A stretch of DNA of 64,000 bases from Rhizobium sp. LC145 (GTDB lineage Bacteria > Pseudomonadota > Alphaproteobacteria > Rhizobiales > Rhizobiaceae): contig NZ_LBHV01000001.1 in assembly GCF_001005825.1 (NCBI RefSeq), positions 248,001 to 312,000 of the forward strand. Reading direction: 5' to 3'. This document shows positions 40,284 through 49,232 of this stretch, piece by piece. A model generated the notes under the pieces. The model had not been told where the DNA came from. It saw only the letters and a program-made list of their open reading frames with translations, and made no database searches. A program made the translations under genes and the position numbers. Each line of letters starts with the position of its first letter. Within the stretch, counting starts at the first letter, position 1.

Positions 40284-40652
40284 TCAGCGGCAGAGCTTGA
40301 GAATGAAGTTTTCAGCCTCGACGACGGCGGCGGCGACCGCTGCCTGGAGGGCGGCATCCGACACATACGCTTCCAGCTGCTCGGCGGCTTGAGCCACCCG
40401 GAAAGCCCCAACGCCCCTTGCGGCACCCTTTAGCCGATGCGCGGCCGCGACGACGGCCTTCTCATCTCCTACGGACATATCCTGAAGGGCCTTGCGCGCC
40501 TGGCGGGCGAACATCTGCAGCACCTCGATTTCGAGAGCCTTGTCACCCATGGTCTGGGTGGCGAGATGAACGAGATCGATCGGCCGGGATTGAGATGGGC
40601 AACCGCCCTGCGCATTGTCAGGAGCTTCGAACGCGATACTAACCGCTGCCAT
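40284..40652 (-). CDS. Hpt (histidine phosphotransfer) domain protein
   Basis: A 122-residue single-domain phosphotransfer protein. The phospho-acceptor is the histidine in AAHRLKGAARGVGAFRVAQ (near residue 70), inside a four-helix arrangement starting LVHLATQTMGDKALEIEVLQ. AGGGAAA precedes the ATG at 40652. It has no adjacent kinase or receiver gene; candidate partners are hybrid kinases such as CckA (in the window) or others elsewhere. It lies divergent from the giant GPR/RgsE-like gene across 471 nt. Confidence 0.93.
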   Translation of the reverse strand: MAAVSIAFEAPDNAQGGCPSQSRPIDLVHLATQTMGDKALEIEVLQMFARQARKALQDMSVGDEKAVVAAAHRLKGAARGVGAFRVAQAAEQLEAYVSDAALQAAVAAAVVEAENFILKLCR

Positions 40653-41123
40653 GAACTATTTCCCTGCTCTAATTTTCAAAGTGTCCCGTTTTTGCCGGGC
40701 AAGGCGGCTATCCCGTCAAATTCCGGCACAATCGCGGCAGGATTCTTCCCATATGGTTAATTTCTGCTAAGCTCCCATAATTTTAGGCCTTTTGCACATT
40801 TCTATGGTTTAAATTCTGTTAACAAGCTTCCAGGCCAAAGCCGCCTACGGGGCGTTTTAATTGTACCGTTTGCGCGAATGTGCCACTACAGTACGGTTAG
40901 GATGGCGGGGAGAATACTCCTTTTGCCGCGGATGGCAGGCTGGTAAGTTTTCCTTATCATCCGTTTGAAAGAACAGCCGTCTGAAATTGTAAAGTGAAAT
41001 GGAAATCCCGACATCCGGCGACGGAACGAAGGGTTTCCGGCAGGCAGTATCTTCTGTACGGGACCACTGGGCGGGGGTGCGTACAAGGAACGGCCGGGCG
41101 AGTATGTAACGAGGCGTAACCGC
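40653..41123. other. Long divergent intergenic region (471 nt)
   Basis: No convincing gene. The part next to the Hpt gene is AT-rich for this genome, with several TTAA-containing words: TTAATTTCTGCTAAG at 40757-40771 is a partial match to the CtrA pattern TTAA-N7-TTAA, and a TTTAAATTCTGTTAAC word near 40808-40823 has the half-sites one base too close. It must hold the promoters of both flanking genes and a long leader for the giant gene; the last 120 nt are GC-rich. Confidence 0.5.
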
Positions 41124-44100
41124 ATGGCGAAGAATACCAGCAGCGAGTCGATCGACGAGACCGCGTTCCAGGCTCTGGAGGATGCTCTAAAGATCGATTT
41201 CAACGACGAGCCGGAATCTCGCCCCAGGCCCTCTCCAAAATCCCCGGGCCAGAAGTCTTCGGCAAAGAGTTCCGCGTCCCACGCCTCGGAGGCCAGAGTG
41301 TCAGATACGCCAAGCCAGCGCCCTGCCCCGCAGGCCGAACCGGTCCGCTCCGCATCGCCCGAAGCCGCGCCCCGCGCGCCGGCTTTCGAGCCCGCCAACG
41401 ACAGCGGTCGGCGCAACCCGGTCACCATGCTTCGCGCGCTCGAAAGCGGCTCGATGCGCTCGTCGCTGCGCAACGCGACACTGATATCGATCCTCTGGGC
41501 GGTTGCCGGCCTCGGCCTCGGACAGTTGGTCTATGGAAGCCGCATTTGGCAGCTCGGCTCGATCGCTGAGGTTCTGGCCATTCCGGGCGTCGTCGCCATT
41601 CTCGTCGGCATCATCGTGCCGATCCTGCTCTTCTATGCCTTCGCGATCATGATGGCGCGCGCGCAGGATCTGCGCAACGCGGCCCGCTCCATGGCCGAGG
41701 TGGCGCTGAGGCTCTCCGAGCCGGAAACCATTGCCAGCGAACGCATCATGACGGTCGGCCAGGCCGTCCGCCGCGAAGTCTCGGCCATGAACGAAGGCAT
41801 CGAGCGCACGATCGCCCGCGCCGCCGAGCTCGAAACCCTCGTGCACTCCGAAGTGAACGCGCTGGAGCGCAGCTATGCTGACAACGAGCTGCGCATGCGC
41901 GGCCTGGTGCATGAGCTCGGCTCGGAACGCGATTCGATCGTCAACCATGCCGAACGCATCCGCTCCTCGATCGTTGGCGCGCATGAGCAGTTGAAGGAAG
42001 AGCTTTCGCTTGCAACGGAGGAGATTTCCGTCCGTCTGGCGACCTCCGGCGAGGCTTTCGCCTCGATGATCGATACCCGCGCCGCAGCCCTCATGGAGAA
42101 GTCCCATGCGGCCGGCGAGGCCCTGGGCACGCTGCTTTCGGCCAAGGCCGACACTCTGCTGCAGACGCTGAATTCCTCCGGTTTCGCGCTCGCCCACGAA
42201 TTCGACGAGCGGCTGGAGACCCTGACATCGACGCTTTCCGATCGCGGCCAGGCCCTTCTCGGCGAGTTCGAGACGCGCGCCTCCACGCTCGACGCCAATA
42301 CCGAGAAGCTGAACGCCGCCCTTGCCGAACGGACACGCCAGCTCAACGAGACGCTGCTTGCCCGCACCCGCGAGATCACCGAGGGCCTGAACGACGGCGA
42401 ACGCTCCATTACCGGCACGCTCGACGACGTCATCACAACCCTCCACCGCACGCTCGACGAGAAGGGCACCACCTTCCGCAGCAGCCTGCAGAGCGCGGCC
42501 GACGACGCGATCATGGATCTCGACCTGCGCACCGGCCTCTTCGAGGAGCGGCTGCAGACGACCGTGGGCCAGCTGAGCACCAGCTTTGACGACGGGCTGG
42601 CGCAGTTCACCACCGCCTTCGACCAGCGCGCAGGTTCGCTCGACAGCAAGCTCATGGATAGCCTCGCCCGCATCAATGAGACGGTCGCGGGCGGCTCGGA
42701 AGCCATCGAGGGCATTCTGAGCTCCAGCATCGAACGTATCGGTTCGGCGCTTACCGACCAGTCGCTGGCGCTTGCGACGACGCTCGGCACCAGCCAGGAA
42801 GTGCTGGACTCCATGCTCGACAGCCGCACGCGCGAGCTTTCCGATGCGCTTGCGGCGCGATCGGAGGAGATCCAGAGCGCGATCGGCTCCACGCATGAGC
42901 GGATCAACGCCGTTCTCGGCGAACGCGGTGATGCCCTTCTCGAAGGCTTGGCGAAGAGCCAATCCCGCTTCGAGGAAACGCTGGAGACGCGTTCGGACGC
43001 CATCATCGGCTCCGTTTCGGGCGCCCACGACCGCATGGCGGACGTTCTGGACCGGAGCACCGCGGCCCTTTCCCGCACGCTTTCCGACAGCGAGCACCTG
43101 CTTGGCGAAAATCTCGGCCGTCGCGTCGAGCAGGTGAGCGAAGCGCTCGCCACCAACGGCGAACGTCTGGCCGAACTCATCGAGCGCAAGGCTTCCGTCG
43201 TCGAAAACGCATTGTCCGGCGCTCCGGATCGCCTGGCGAACATTCTCGACGAGCGTGCGGAAACCATCACGCGCACCCTCGCCGAAAGCGAGGAGCGGCT
43301 CGGAACCGGCCTCGACCAGCGCGTTTCCGACTTCAATCGCACGATTACGCAAAACAGCGATCGGATTGCCGAAATCTTCGACGACAAGGCGATGGAACTC
43401 ACCACGTCCTTTGCGCTCAGCGAAGACCGGTTCGCCGGAATGCTCGACGAGAAGGCGGCTTCCCTGCTGAACGCCGCCGCCGATGCCGACAGCCGGCTCG
43501 AACAGGCCTTTGCAAGCCGCTCCGAGGCTATCCGCACCGCTTATGCGGAAAACCAGCAGCGGCTCGATCAGTCGCTTGAAAGCCGGACCGCCGATCTCAC
43601 CCGCGTTCTGGAGACCAATAGCGGGCGCATCGAGGAAACCGTGGGCTCTGCCGCCAGCCGGATCGAAACGGCTCTTGGCGACGGTTCGCGCCGGTTCCAG
43701 GAAAGCCTGGCCGACGGGCTGGAAAACATGGAGTTCACGCTCGCCACGTCGCAGGAACTGCTGACGAGCACGCTTTCCGGATCGCACGAGCGCCTGGAAG
43801 CAACGCTCGGCCAGGGCAACGAGCGCATGGCCGAGACCGTCGATGCGGCCAACCGGCAGATGTCCGAGACGCTGGGTTCGGGCTACGACCGCATGCGCCA
43901 GACGCTCGAAGAGCGCAGCAACATGATCTCCGTCGCGTTGACCGATGCGCAGGAGCAGATCGGCAACATGCTGTCCGACCAGGCGACCTCGATCGGCACG
44001 ACGGTCGCCGCCAGCGCCGGAATGCTGGAAATGTCGCTGGAAAGCCATCAGGACTCCCTGCGCGCCGCCATCGACGGTGCAGGCGAGGCCCTCGAACAGC

Positions 44101-47099
44101 GGCTGCGCGAGACCGCCGGCGACATTGCCGGCCGCCTCGGCGAGGCCGCGGGTGAGATCAGCCGTTCGGCGGACGCCTTCTCCAGCCGCATCGAGCAGAC
44201 GGTCGGCGGCGTTTCCACGGCGCTCGACCAGACGGGCGAGAAGATCGAGACCACTTTCGGAGGTCTCGAAGGCCGTATCCGCGACGAACTCGGCAATGTC
44301 ACGCAGCTGGTGGACGATGCCGGCCGCAGCCTTGCAAATACGCTCGGCCAGCGGACCAGCGACATCGAACGCATCGGCGGCGAGATCGCCACGCGCATCG
44401 ACGAAACGCTCACGGCGCGCACCGCCGACATCGAGCGCATCAGCACGCAAGCGAGCGAGCGCATCGCCGAAACCATGGACGGCCGCACCGCGCATATCGA
44501 GGAACGCCTGTCCACGATGGACCGGGCGCTCACCATCGGGCTCGACAACGTCACACGCACGATCGAAGGCAAGGCTTCGGGGCTTGCCTCGACGCTGCGC
44601 GAAGCCGTCAGCGCCGCCGCTCAAGGAATGGACAGCGAAGCCATGCGCTCGGCGGAACTGCTCGCCCGCGCCGGCTCGGAGTTCACCGAGGAACTCAGCA
44701 CCCGCAATGCCGAGTTCACGAAGGCGATCGAGGACCGCTCGAGCGAGATCGTCGAGCGCATCTCGGAAACACAGAACCGCCTGGCAGGCCAGGCGGCGAC
44801 CGTCGCGCAGGCATTCTCCGATGCCGGCAACGCGATCGTCCACAAGGTCGCCGAAGCGGATTCCCTGGTGAAGCGCCAGGTCACCGCAATCTCCGAGGCG
44901 CTCGGTGAAGCCGAGCGGACGCTGGAGGCGCGCGGCGGCACCATCCGCAGCACGCTTTCCGAGACCGCCGGCGAGATCAACGCCGCCATGGACTCGGTGG
45001 ACCGCGCGCTCGCCGCTCGCAGCGATGCGATCCGCTCCTCGCTCGACAGCCGTACCCGCGACCTGAACTCCATGCTCGCCGGCCGCTCGGAAGAGCTGTC
45101 GCGACTGATCGACGAAAAGGCGCGTCCAATGATCGAGGGCTTTGCCCAGACCGGCCGCGCCGCGGCCGATCAGATGGCCGCAGCCGCCCAGGCGAGCACG
45201 GAACGGCTTGTCGCCGCCGCGGAAGAAAGCACCAACCGCATCCGCAACGAAAACGATGCGCTGGTCGATGCGATCGCGGCACGCACCAACGACACGCTGG
45301 CGGCAATCGCGCAGCGCGCCGAAGATGCCGCCGGCACCATCCGCTTCGCCGAACAGGGCCTGTCGACCAGCGTCAACAGCCTCATCGACCGCCTTGCAAC
45401 CAGCAACGCGGACATCTCGACCGTCGTCCATCAGGCGCTGCAGGACATGCACGCCGCGGCGGATTATGCCGCACAGCAGTTCGTCGGCGTGGACGAGAAG
45501 CTCGACTCGACGGCAACGCGCTTCTCGGAAGCGGCGACCCAGGCTGCCGACATGGTCGCCGGCTCCAGTCGCCTCCTGGAAAACAACATCGACCGCCTGT
45601 CGAACATTTCCGGCCAGACCCTCAGCCAGGTCGGCGGCATCGTCGCCCGCTTCGACGAGCATTCCAAAGTGCTCGCCCAGGCGTCCGAACTGCTCGGCGC
45701 CGCCCAGTCCAACCTCGCCAGCACGCTGGACGAACGCCAGACTGCCCTGCGCACGCTCTCCGTCGGCCTCGTCAAGCGGTCGGAAGAGATCGAGGCAACG
45801 ATGCGCGGCATGACCACGCTTCTTGAAGGCGCCTTCGAGCGGGCGGAGGATCGCTCCGCGCATGTCGCCACGCGCCTGCGCGAAGACCTTCTCGCCTCCT
45901 TTGCCGATATCGGCCGCACGCTTGGCGAAACTCAGCAGCGTGCCGAACTTACGGCGGACGCCATGCGCGAAGCCCTGCACGGGGCAAGCGAGGAGGCCAA
46001 TCGGGCGCTCGAATCCACCCTCACCGAAGCGGAGCGCCGCTCGCGGGATGTCGCCGAGCGCATGCGGGGCGGCATCACGAGCTCGCTGGACGATATCGAC
46101 CGCCTGCTCTCCGATGCCGCACAGCGTTCGGACAGCGCCGCCGACAAGCTTCGCGAAACGCTGCGGCAGTCCGTGGAAGAGGCGATCGGCCGCTTTGCCG
46201 GCGCGACGGATGAAATCCGCCGCTCCGCCAACGAGATCCGCAGCGAACTGGACACGACCCGTTCGGAACTGAAGCGCGGCGCCTTCGATCTCCCGGAAGA
46301 AGCCAAGGAAAGCGCTGCCGCGATGCGCCGCGCCGTGGCCGAGCAGATCAAGGCGCTCCAGGACCTCTCCCAGCTCGTCGGCCGTTCGGCCCAGCAGCTC
46401 GAGGTCTCAGAGCCGGCAGCGGCTCGTACGGCTCCCCAGCCGCAGCCTGAGCGCCCTGCTCCCGCGGCATCCACGCAGCCAGCTCCCCGCGCGGAAACCT
46501 ATTCCAGCGGCCTGAGGGGTACGCTTGGGCTCGAGCGTTCCGCACCGGCCCAGACGCCACCTCAGGCGCCAGCCCAGCCGCGCTCGGAACCGGCGACCCG
46601 GCGTGAGGACGGCGGCGGCTGGATCAGCGATCTCCTCCGCGGCGCTTCCCGCGACGACGCCAACCAGGCTGCACGCCAGCAGCCCGCCCGTCCGACAAGC
46701 GAAGCAGCCCCCGCCCCGGCGGCAAAGAGCAATGGCGACAACCGCAATCCGCGCCACATGGTGGAATCGCTGAACTCGCTTTCGGTCGACATCGCCCGCG
46801 CGATCGATCATGACGCTTCGGTCGATCTGTGGCGCCGCTACCAGCGCGGCGAGCGCGACGTCTTCACCCGTCGCCTCTACACGCTGAAAGGCCAGCAGAC
46901 CTTCGACGAGATCAAGCGCAAGTATGACCGCGAGCCGGAATTCCGCACTGCCGTCGACCGCTATATAGCCGATTTCGAGAAGCTGCTTGCCGATGTCGCC
47001 CGCACCGATCGCGACAAGAGCGTGACGCAGAGCTACCTGACTTCGGATACGGGCAAGGTTTATACCATGCTCGCCCATGCGGCAGGCCGGTTCAGCTAA
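41124..47099 (+). CDS. rgsE: Giant apolipoprotein-like repeat protein, polar growth ring (GPR/RgsE) type
   Basis: A protein of 1991 residues. The first 110 residues are polar and proline-rich; two membrane helices follow (about 118-137 and 146-176), then more than 1500 residues of amphipathic helix with an 11/22-residue period, strictly regular at 592-1009. After a Pro/Ala-rich disordered stretch (about 1760-1870) comes a conserved globular end from NPRHMVESLNSLSVDIARAI to the C-terminus. Size, two N-terminal helices and apolipoprotein-like repeats match the Growth Pole Ring protein of Agrobacterium and its Sinorhizobium homologue RgsE, which form a ring at the growing pole and are needed for polar growth. 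Automated labels such as kinesin-like are not supported: there is no motor domain. GAGG precedes the start by 9 nt. Confidence 0.85.
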   Translation: MAKNTSSESIDETAFQALEDALKIDFNDEPESRPRPSPKSPGQKSSAKSSASHASEARVSDTPSQRPAPQAEPVRSASPEAAPRAPAFEPANDSGRRNPVTMLRALESGSMRSSLRNATLISILWAVAGLGLGQLVYGSRIWQLGSIAEVLAIPGVVAILVGIIVPILLFYAFAIMMARAQDLRNAARSMAEVALRLSEPETIASERIMTVGQAVRREVSAMNEGIERTIARAAELETLVHSEVNALERSYADNELRMRGLVHELGSERDSIVNHAERIRSSIVGAHEQLKEELSLATEEISVRLATSGEAFASMIDTRAAALMEKSHAAGEALGTLLSAKADTLLQTLNSSGFALAHEFDERLETLTSTLSDRGQALLGEFETRASTLDANTEKLNAALAERTRQLNETLLARTREITEGLNDGERSITGTLDDVITTLHRTLDEKGTTFRSSLQSAADDAIMDLDLRTGLFEERLQTTVGQLSTSFDDGLAQFTTAFDQRAGSLDSKLMDSLARINETVAGGSEAIEGILSSSIERIGSALTDQSLALATTLGTSQEVLDSMLDSRTRELSDALAARSEEIQSAIGSTHERINAVLGERGDALLEGLAKSQSRFEETLETRSDAIIGSVSGAHDRMADVLDRSTAALSRTLSDSEHLLGENLGRRVEQVSEALATNGERLAELIERKASVVENALSGAPDRLANILDERAETITRTLAESEERLGTGLDQRVSDFNRTITQNSDRIAEIFDDKAMELTTSFALSEDRFAGMLDEKAASLLNAAADADSRLEQAFASRSEAIRTAYAENQQRLDQSLESRTADLTRVLETNSGRIEETVGSAASRIETALGDGSRRFQESLADGLENMEFTLATSQELLTSTLSGSHERLEATLGQGNERMAETVDAANRQMSETLGSGYDRMRQTLEERSNMISVALTDAQEQIGNMLSDQATSIGTTVAASAGMLEMSLESHQDSLRAAIDGAGEALEQRLRETAGDIAGRLGEAAGEISRSADAFSSRIEQTVGGVSTALDQTGEKIETTFGGLEGRIRDELGNVTQLVDDAGRSLANTLGQRTSDIERIGGEIATRIDETLTARTADIERISTQASERIAETMDGRTAHIEERLSTMDRALTIGLDNVTRTIEGKASGLASTLREAVSAAAQGMDSEAMRSAELLARAGSEFTEELSTRNAEFTKAIEDRSSEIVERISETQNRLAGQAATVAQAFSDAGNAIVHKVAEADSLVKRQVTAISEALGEAERTLEARGGTIRSTLSETAGEINAAMDSVDRALAARSDAIRSSLDSRTRDLNSMLAGRSEELSRLIDEKARPMIEGFAQTGRAAADQMAAAAQASTERLVAAAEESTNRIRNENDALVDAIAARTNDTLAAIAQRAEDAAGTIRFAEQGLSTSVNSLIDRLATSNADISTVVHQALQDMHAAADYAAQQFVGVDEKLDSTATRFSEAATQAADMVAGSSRLLENNIDRLSNISGQTLSQVGGIVARFDEHSKVLAQASELLGAAQSNLASTLDERQTALRTLSVGLVKRSEEIEATMRGMTTLLEGAFERAEDRSAHVATRLREDLLASFADIGRTLGETQQRAELTADAMREALHGASEEANRALESTLTEAERRSRDVAERMRGGITSSLDDIDRLLSDAAQRSDSAADKLRETLRQSVEEAIGRFAGATDEIRRSANEIRSELDTTRSELKRGAFDLPEEAKESAAAMRRAVAEQIKALQDLSQLVGRSAQQLEVSEPAAARTAPQPQPERPAPAASTQPAPRAETYSSGLRGTLGLERSAPAQTPPQAPAQPRSEPATRREDGGGWISDLLRGASRDDANQAARQQPARPTSEAAPAPAAKSNGDNRNPRHMVESLNSLSVDIARAIDHDASVDLWRRYQRGERDVFTRRLYTLKGQQTFDEIKRKYDREPEFRTAVDRYIADFEKLLADVARTDRDKSVTQSYLTSDTGKVYTMLAHAAGRFS
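42897..44150 (+). repeat. Nineteen tandem 66-bp (22-residue) coding repeats
   Basis: Within the giant gene, residues 592-1009 form 19 consecutive units of exactly 22 residues with no insertion or deletion, each beginning with a polar residue, then an Arg or hydrophobic pair such as DRLANILDERAETITRTLAE. The GAG at 44085 that opens the last unit is exactly 17 x 66 bp from the unit start at 42963. The DNA copies have diverged, so the protein period is kept by selection rather than recent duplication. Confidence 0.85.
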
Positions 47100-47130
47100 G
47101 CCGCCTCGCAAAGCGGAGCCTGCGAAATAG

Positions 47131-47169
47131 AAACAAAACGGCCGCCTCTAGGGGCGGCCGTTCTTGTTT
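47131..47169. terminator. Bidirectional rho-independent terminator after the giant gene
   Basis: ACGGCCGCC at 47138-47146 pairs with GGCGGCCGT at 47153-47161 around TCTAGG, with A-rich and T-rich flanks extending the pairing. It separates the giant gene from the convergent Mla-type operon. Confidence 0.85.
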
Positions 47170-47222
47170 GTGAAGGAAGTCAGTTTTGCTGGCGTCCGCC
47201 ACAATCGGCGACCATCTTGGCC

Positions 47223-47828
47223 TCACATAGAACGGAGCGCCCAGTCGACGATCTCGGAGCCGACCTTCGCGAAGGCTCTGTCCAGGGCCGAGACGAAATC
47301 CCGGTTCTCCGAGCCGGAGACCGGCGCGCTCGCCTTGAAGGTGCTCTGGGCGCGAACGGTGCCGTTACGGTCGTTGAGGATCTTGGCGGAGATTTCCACA
47401 TTCGCCACGCGCGTACCGTCGGTCGTCACTTCGAAGGTACGGATATCCGTCACCACCTGATAGTCGATCGCCAGTCCCTGCCCCGGCTTGCCCACGCCGC
47501 CGAGCCTGCCGGAATTCTCGAATGCCTCGACGAGCTTCGACTGCACCATGCGCGGCAGACGATCGCCCCAGCGGGAATTTGCGAGATACTGGACCTCCGA
47601 AGGCGATATGCGCACCACCACCTGCTCGCTGTCCAGCATTTTCAGCGCGGTCGGTTCCGGCACCAAAATCTGCCGGTTGCGGGCGGAAGGTCCGTCCACC
47701 GCCGGCGTCAGCGAAAGATCGAACGTGTCGTTGTTCGCCTTAGTGCCGCATCCGCTCAACAATGCCGCAGTCAGCGGCAGCGCGAGCAAAAGCGCATGGC
47801 GACGCTCGAAATACCCCGCACCTCTCAT
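47223..47828 (-). CDS. ABC-type transport auxiliary lipoprotein (Mla/MCE operon)
   Basis: A 201-residue lipoprotein with a signal ending in the lipobox LSGC at about 24-27. The mature domain (FDLSLTPAVDGPSARNRQIL, VVVRISPSEVQYLANSRWGD, FENSGRLGGVGKPG) matches the auxiliary lipoprotein family found beside MCE transporters (PqiC/LinL-like), which sits in the outer or inner membrane and contacts the MCE ring. Last gene of the operon mlaE-mlaF-mlaD-lipoprotein; the MCE gene ends 24 nt upstream. Confidence 0.88.
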   Translation of the reverse strand: MRGAGYFERRHALLLALPLTAALLSGCGTKANNDTFDLSLTPAVDGPSARNRQILVPEPTALKMLDSEQVVVRISPSEVQYLANSRWGDRLPRMVQSKLVEAFENSGRLGGVGKPGQGLAIDYQVVTDIRTFEVTTDGTRVANVEISAKILNDRNGTVRAQSTFKASAPVSGSENRDFVSALDRAFAKVGSEIVDWALRSM

Positions 47829-47852
47829 GAAATCCTCAATGTTCTTATGAAC

Positions 47853-49223
47853 TTACCGCCGCGTTCTGCCATCATATTCCTTCACCGTCTCGCCGCCGAA
47901 GATGAGGCGCTGCGGGTTTTCGTCGAAATTGCTGATCGTGTCGTTGAGCGTGCGAACCGTGCGGCGCGTATCGTCGACCAGCGTCTGGATGTCACGCAAT
48001 CCGCTCGCGGAGAAGCGCTGCAGATTGTCCGCGATGGGGCCGATGCGGGCGTTCATGTTGTCGGCAACCGTACGGAAGCTCTCGAGCGTGCGCCGCGCTT
48101 CGGCAAACAGGGATTGAGAATCACCGCCCGAGACCATGCCGTCGACCTTGGCGAGAATGCCATCGACGCGGCTGGAGGCGTTGTTGAGCTTCTGCGCAAG
48201 CTCGGTGAAATCGCCGATCGCCTTGTCGATATCCTCCCGGCGTCCGGCAACGCTTTCCACCACGCCGCGGGCGGAGGCGACGGCGCTGCGGGCGTCCTCC
48301 GAGGCTGCCGTGAAATTGTTGATCGCCGTTCCGACATTGTCCGCATTGACGGCAGTAAGCAGCGTATCGGCCCGTCTCAGCACCGTTTGGGCGTCCTGAC
48401 CCGCCTTTTCGAAGCTCGACGCGGCGTTCTTCACGTTCGCAACCACCTGTCCGAAATCATCCGAAGCATTGGCGACGTTGCGCGTGATCCGATCGGCATT
48501 GGAGACGACGGAATTGATCTTTTGCGCATCGACGGCGCGCACGAGCTGCTCTGCGGCCTCAAGCGTCGAATCCAGACGCCCGGAAACACCGTCGATGGTT
48601 CTGGAAAGCGTGGAGAGGCTCTCCAGGAACTCGTCGATGCTGTCGGAATTGCGGCTGAGCGCGGAGGTGAAGGTTTCGACGTTGCGGATCGTCTGGGTCA
48701 ACGGTCCCCTGGCATCGGCCACGAAGCCCTGGATGTCGGAAATCGCCTGATCGGCGCGGTCGAGGATCTTGTCGGCGGTTGCGAGCAGGTTCGTGACGCT
48801 CGATTGATCGGCGATCAGAACGGCGGGCTGGCCCGTCTCGATAGACCTCTCGAGAATGTTCTCTTCACCCGTCCTTCCGCCGGAAAGCTCGATATAGGCG
48901 GCGCCGGTGAGGCCCTGCACCTCCAGGACCGCCCTGGTCGAGGGGAAGACGGGCGCATCGGCGCGCACTTCGGTGAAGGCAATGGAGAATTGCGGATCTT
49001 CCTGGTCGATCGTGAGACTGCGCACGCTGCCGACCGCAATACCGTTGAAGCGCACCGGCGAACCGACGGAGAGACCATTGGCCGATCCGGGAATGCGAAT
49101 CGCAAGTTCCGCCCTCGGTCCGCCACGGCCGTATTCCGCCATCCAATAGACGAAACCGAACGCGGCAGCCACGACCAGCAGGGTGAAGAAGCCGACAAGG
49201 GCGTAGTTGGCTCTGGTTTCCAT
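47853..49223 (-). CDS. MCE-family (MlaD-like) periplasmic lipid-binding protein
   Basis: A 456-residue protein with one N-terminal membrane anchor (ALVGFFTLLVVAAAFGFVYW) and an MCE domain with NGLSVGSPVRFNGIAVGSVR and LEVQGLTGAAYIELSGG. The long remainder is a helical region with periodic DNVGTAINNFTAASEDARS-like segments, typical of the extended C-termini that form a tunnel or shaft. With MlaE, MlaF and the auxiliary lipoprotein it should move phospholipid or another lipid between inner and outer membranes. Direction and cargo are not shown. Confidence 0.93.
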   Translation of the reverse strand: METRANYALVGFFTLLVVAAAFGFVYWMAEYGRGGPRAELAIRIPGSANGLSVGSPVRFNGIAVGSVRSLTIDQEDPQFSIAFTEVRADAPVFPSTRAVLEVQGLTGAAYIELSGGRTGEENILERSIETGQPAVLIADQSSVTNLLATADKILDRADQAISDIQGFVADARGPLTQTIRNVETFTSALSRNSDSIDEFLESLSTLSRTIDGVSGRLDSTLEAAEQLVRAVDAQKINSVVSNADRITRNVANASDDFGQVVANVKNAASSFEKAGQDAQTVLRRADTLLTAVNADNVGTAINNFTAASEDARSAVASARGVVESVAGRREDIDKAIGDFTELAQKLNNASSRVDGILAKVDGMVSGGDSQSLFAEARRTLESFRTVADNMNARIGPIADNLQRFSASGLRDIQTLVDDTRRTVRTLNDTISNFDENPQRLIFGGETVKEYDGRTRR

Positions 49224-49232
49224 GCGTTCAGG

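Noticed and set aside
40886-41473. A 195-codon minus-strand frame covering the giant gene start and its leader
   Set aside because: It runs over the N-terminal codons of the giant gene, has no ribosome site and no family-like motif.
42897-44150. CRISPR array or recent tandem duplication in the giant gene
   Set aside because: The 66-bp units are diverged at DNA level, lie fully in frame and keep only a protein pattern; there are no identical repeats with unique spacers.
41301-45980. A 1559-codon open frame on the minus strand opposite the giant gene
   Set aside because: It is the exact antisense of a GC-rich coding region with strong third-position bias, has no ribosome site or family match, and its composition (many Arg, Ala, Gly, Val) is typical of shadow frames.
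41124-47099. Kinesin-like motor
   Set aside because: There is no P-loop motor domain; similarity to kinesins is explained by long helical, coiled-coil-like composition.
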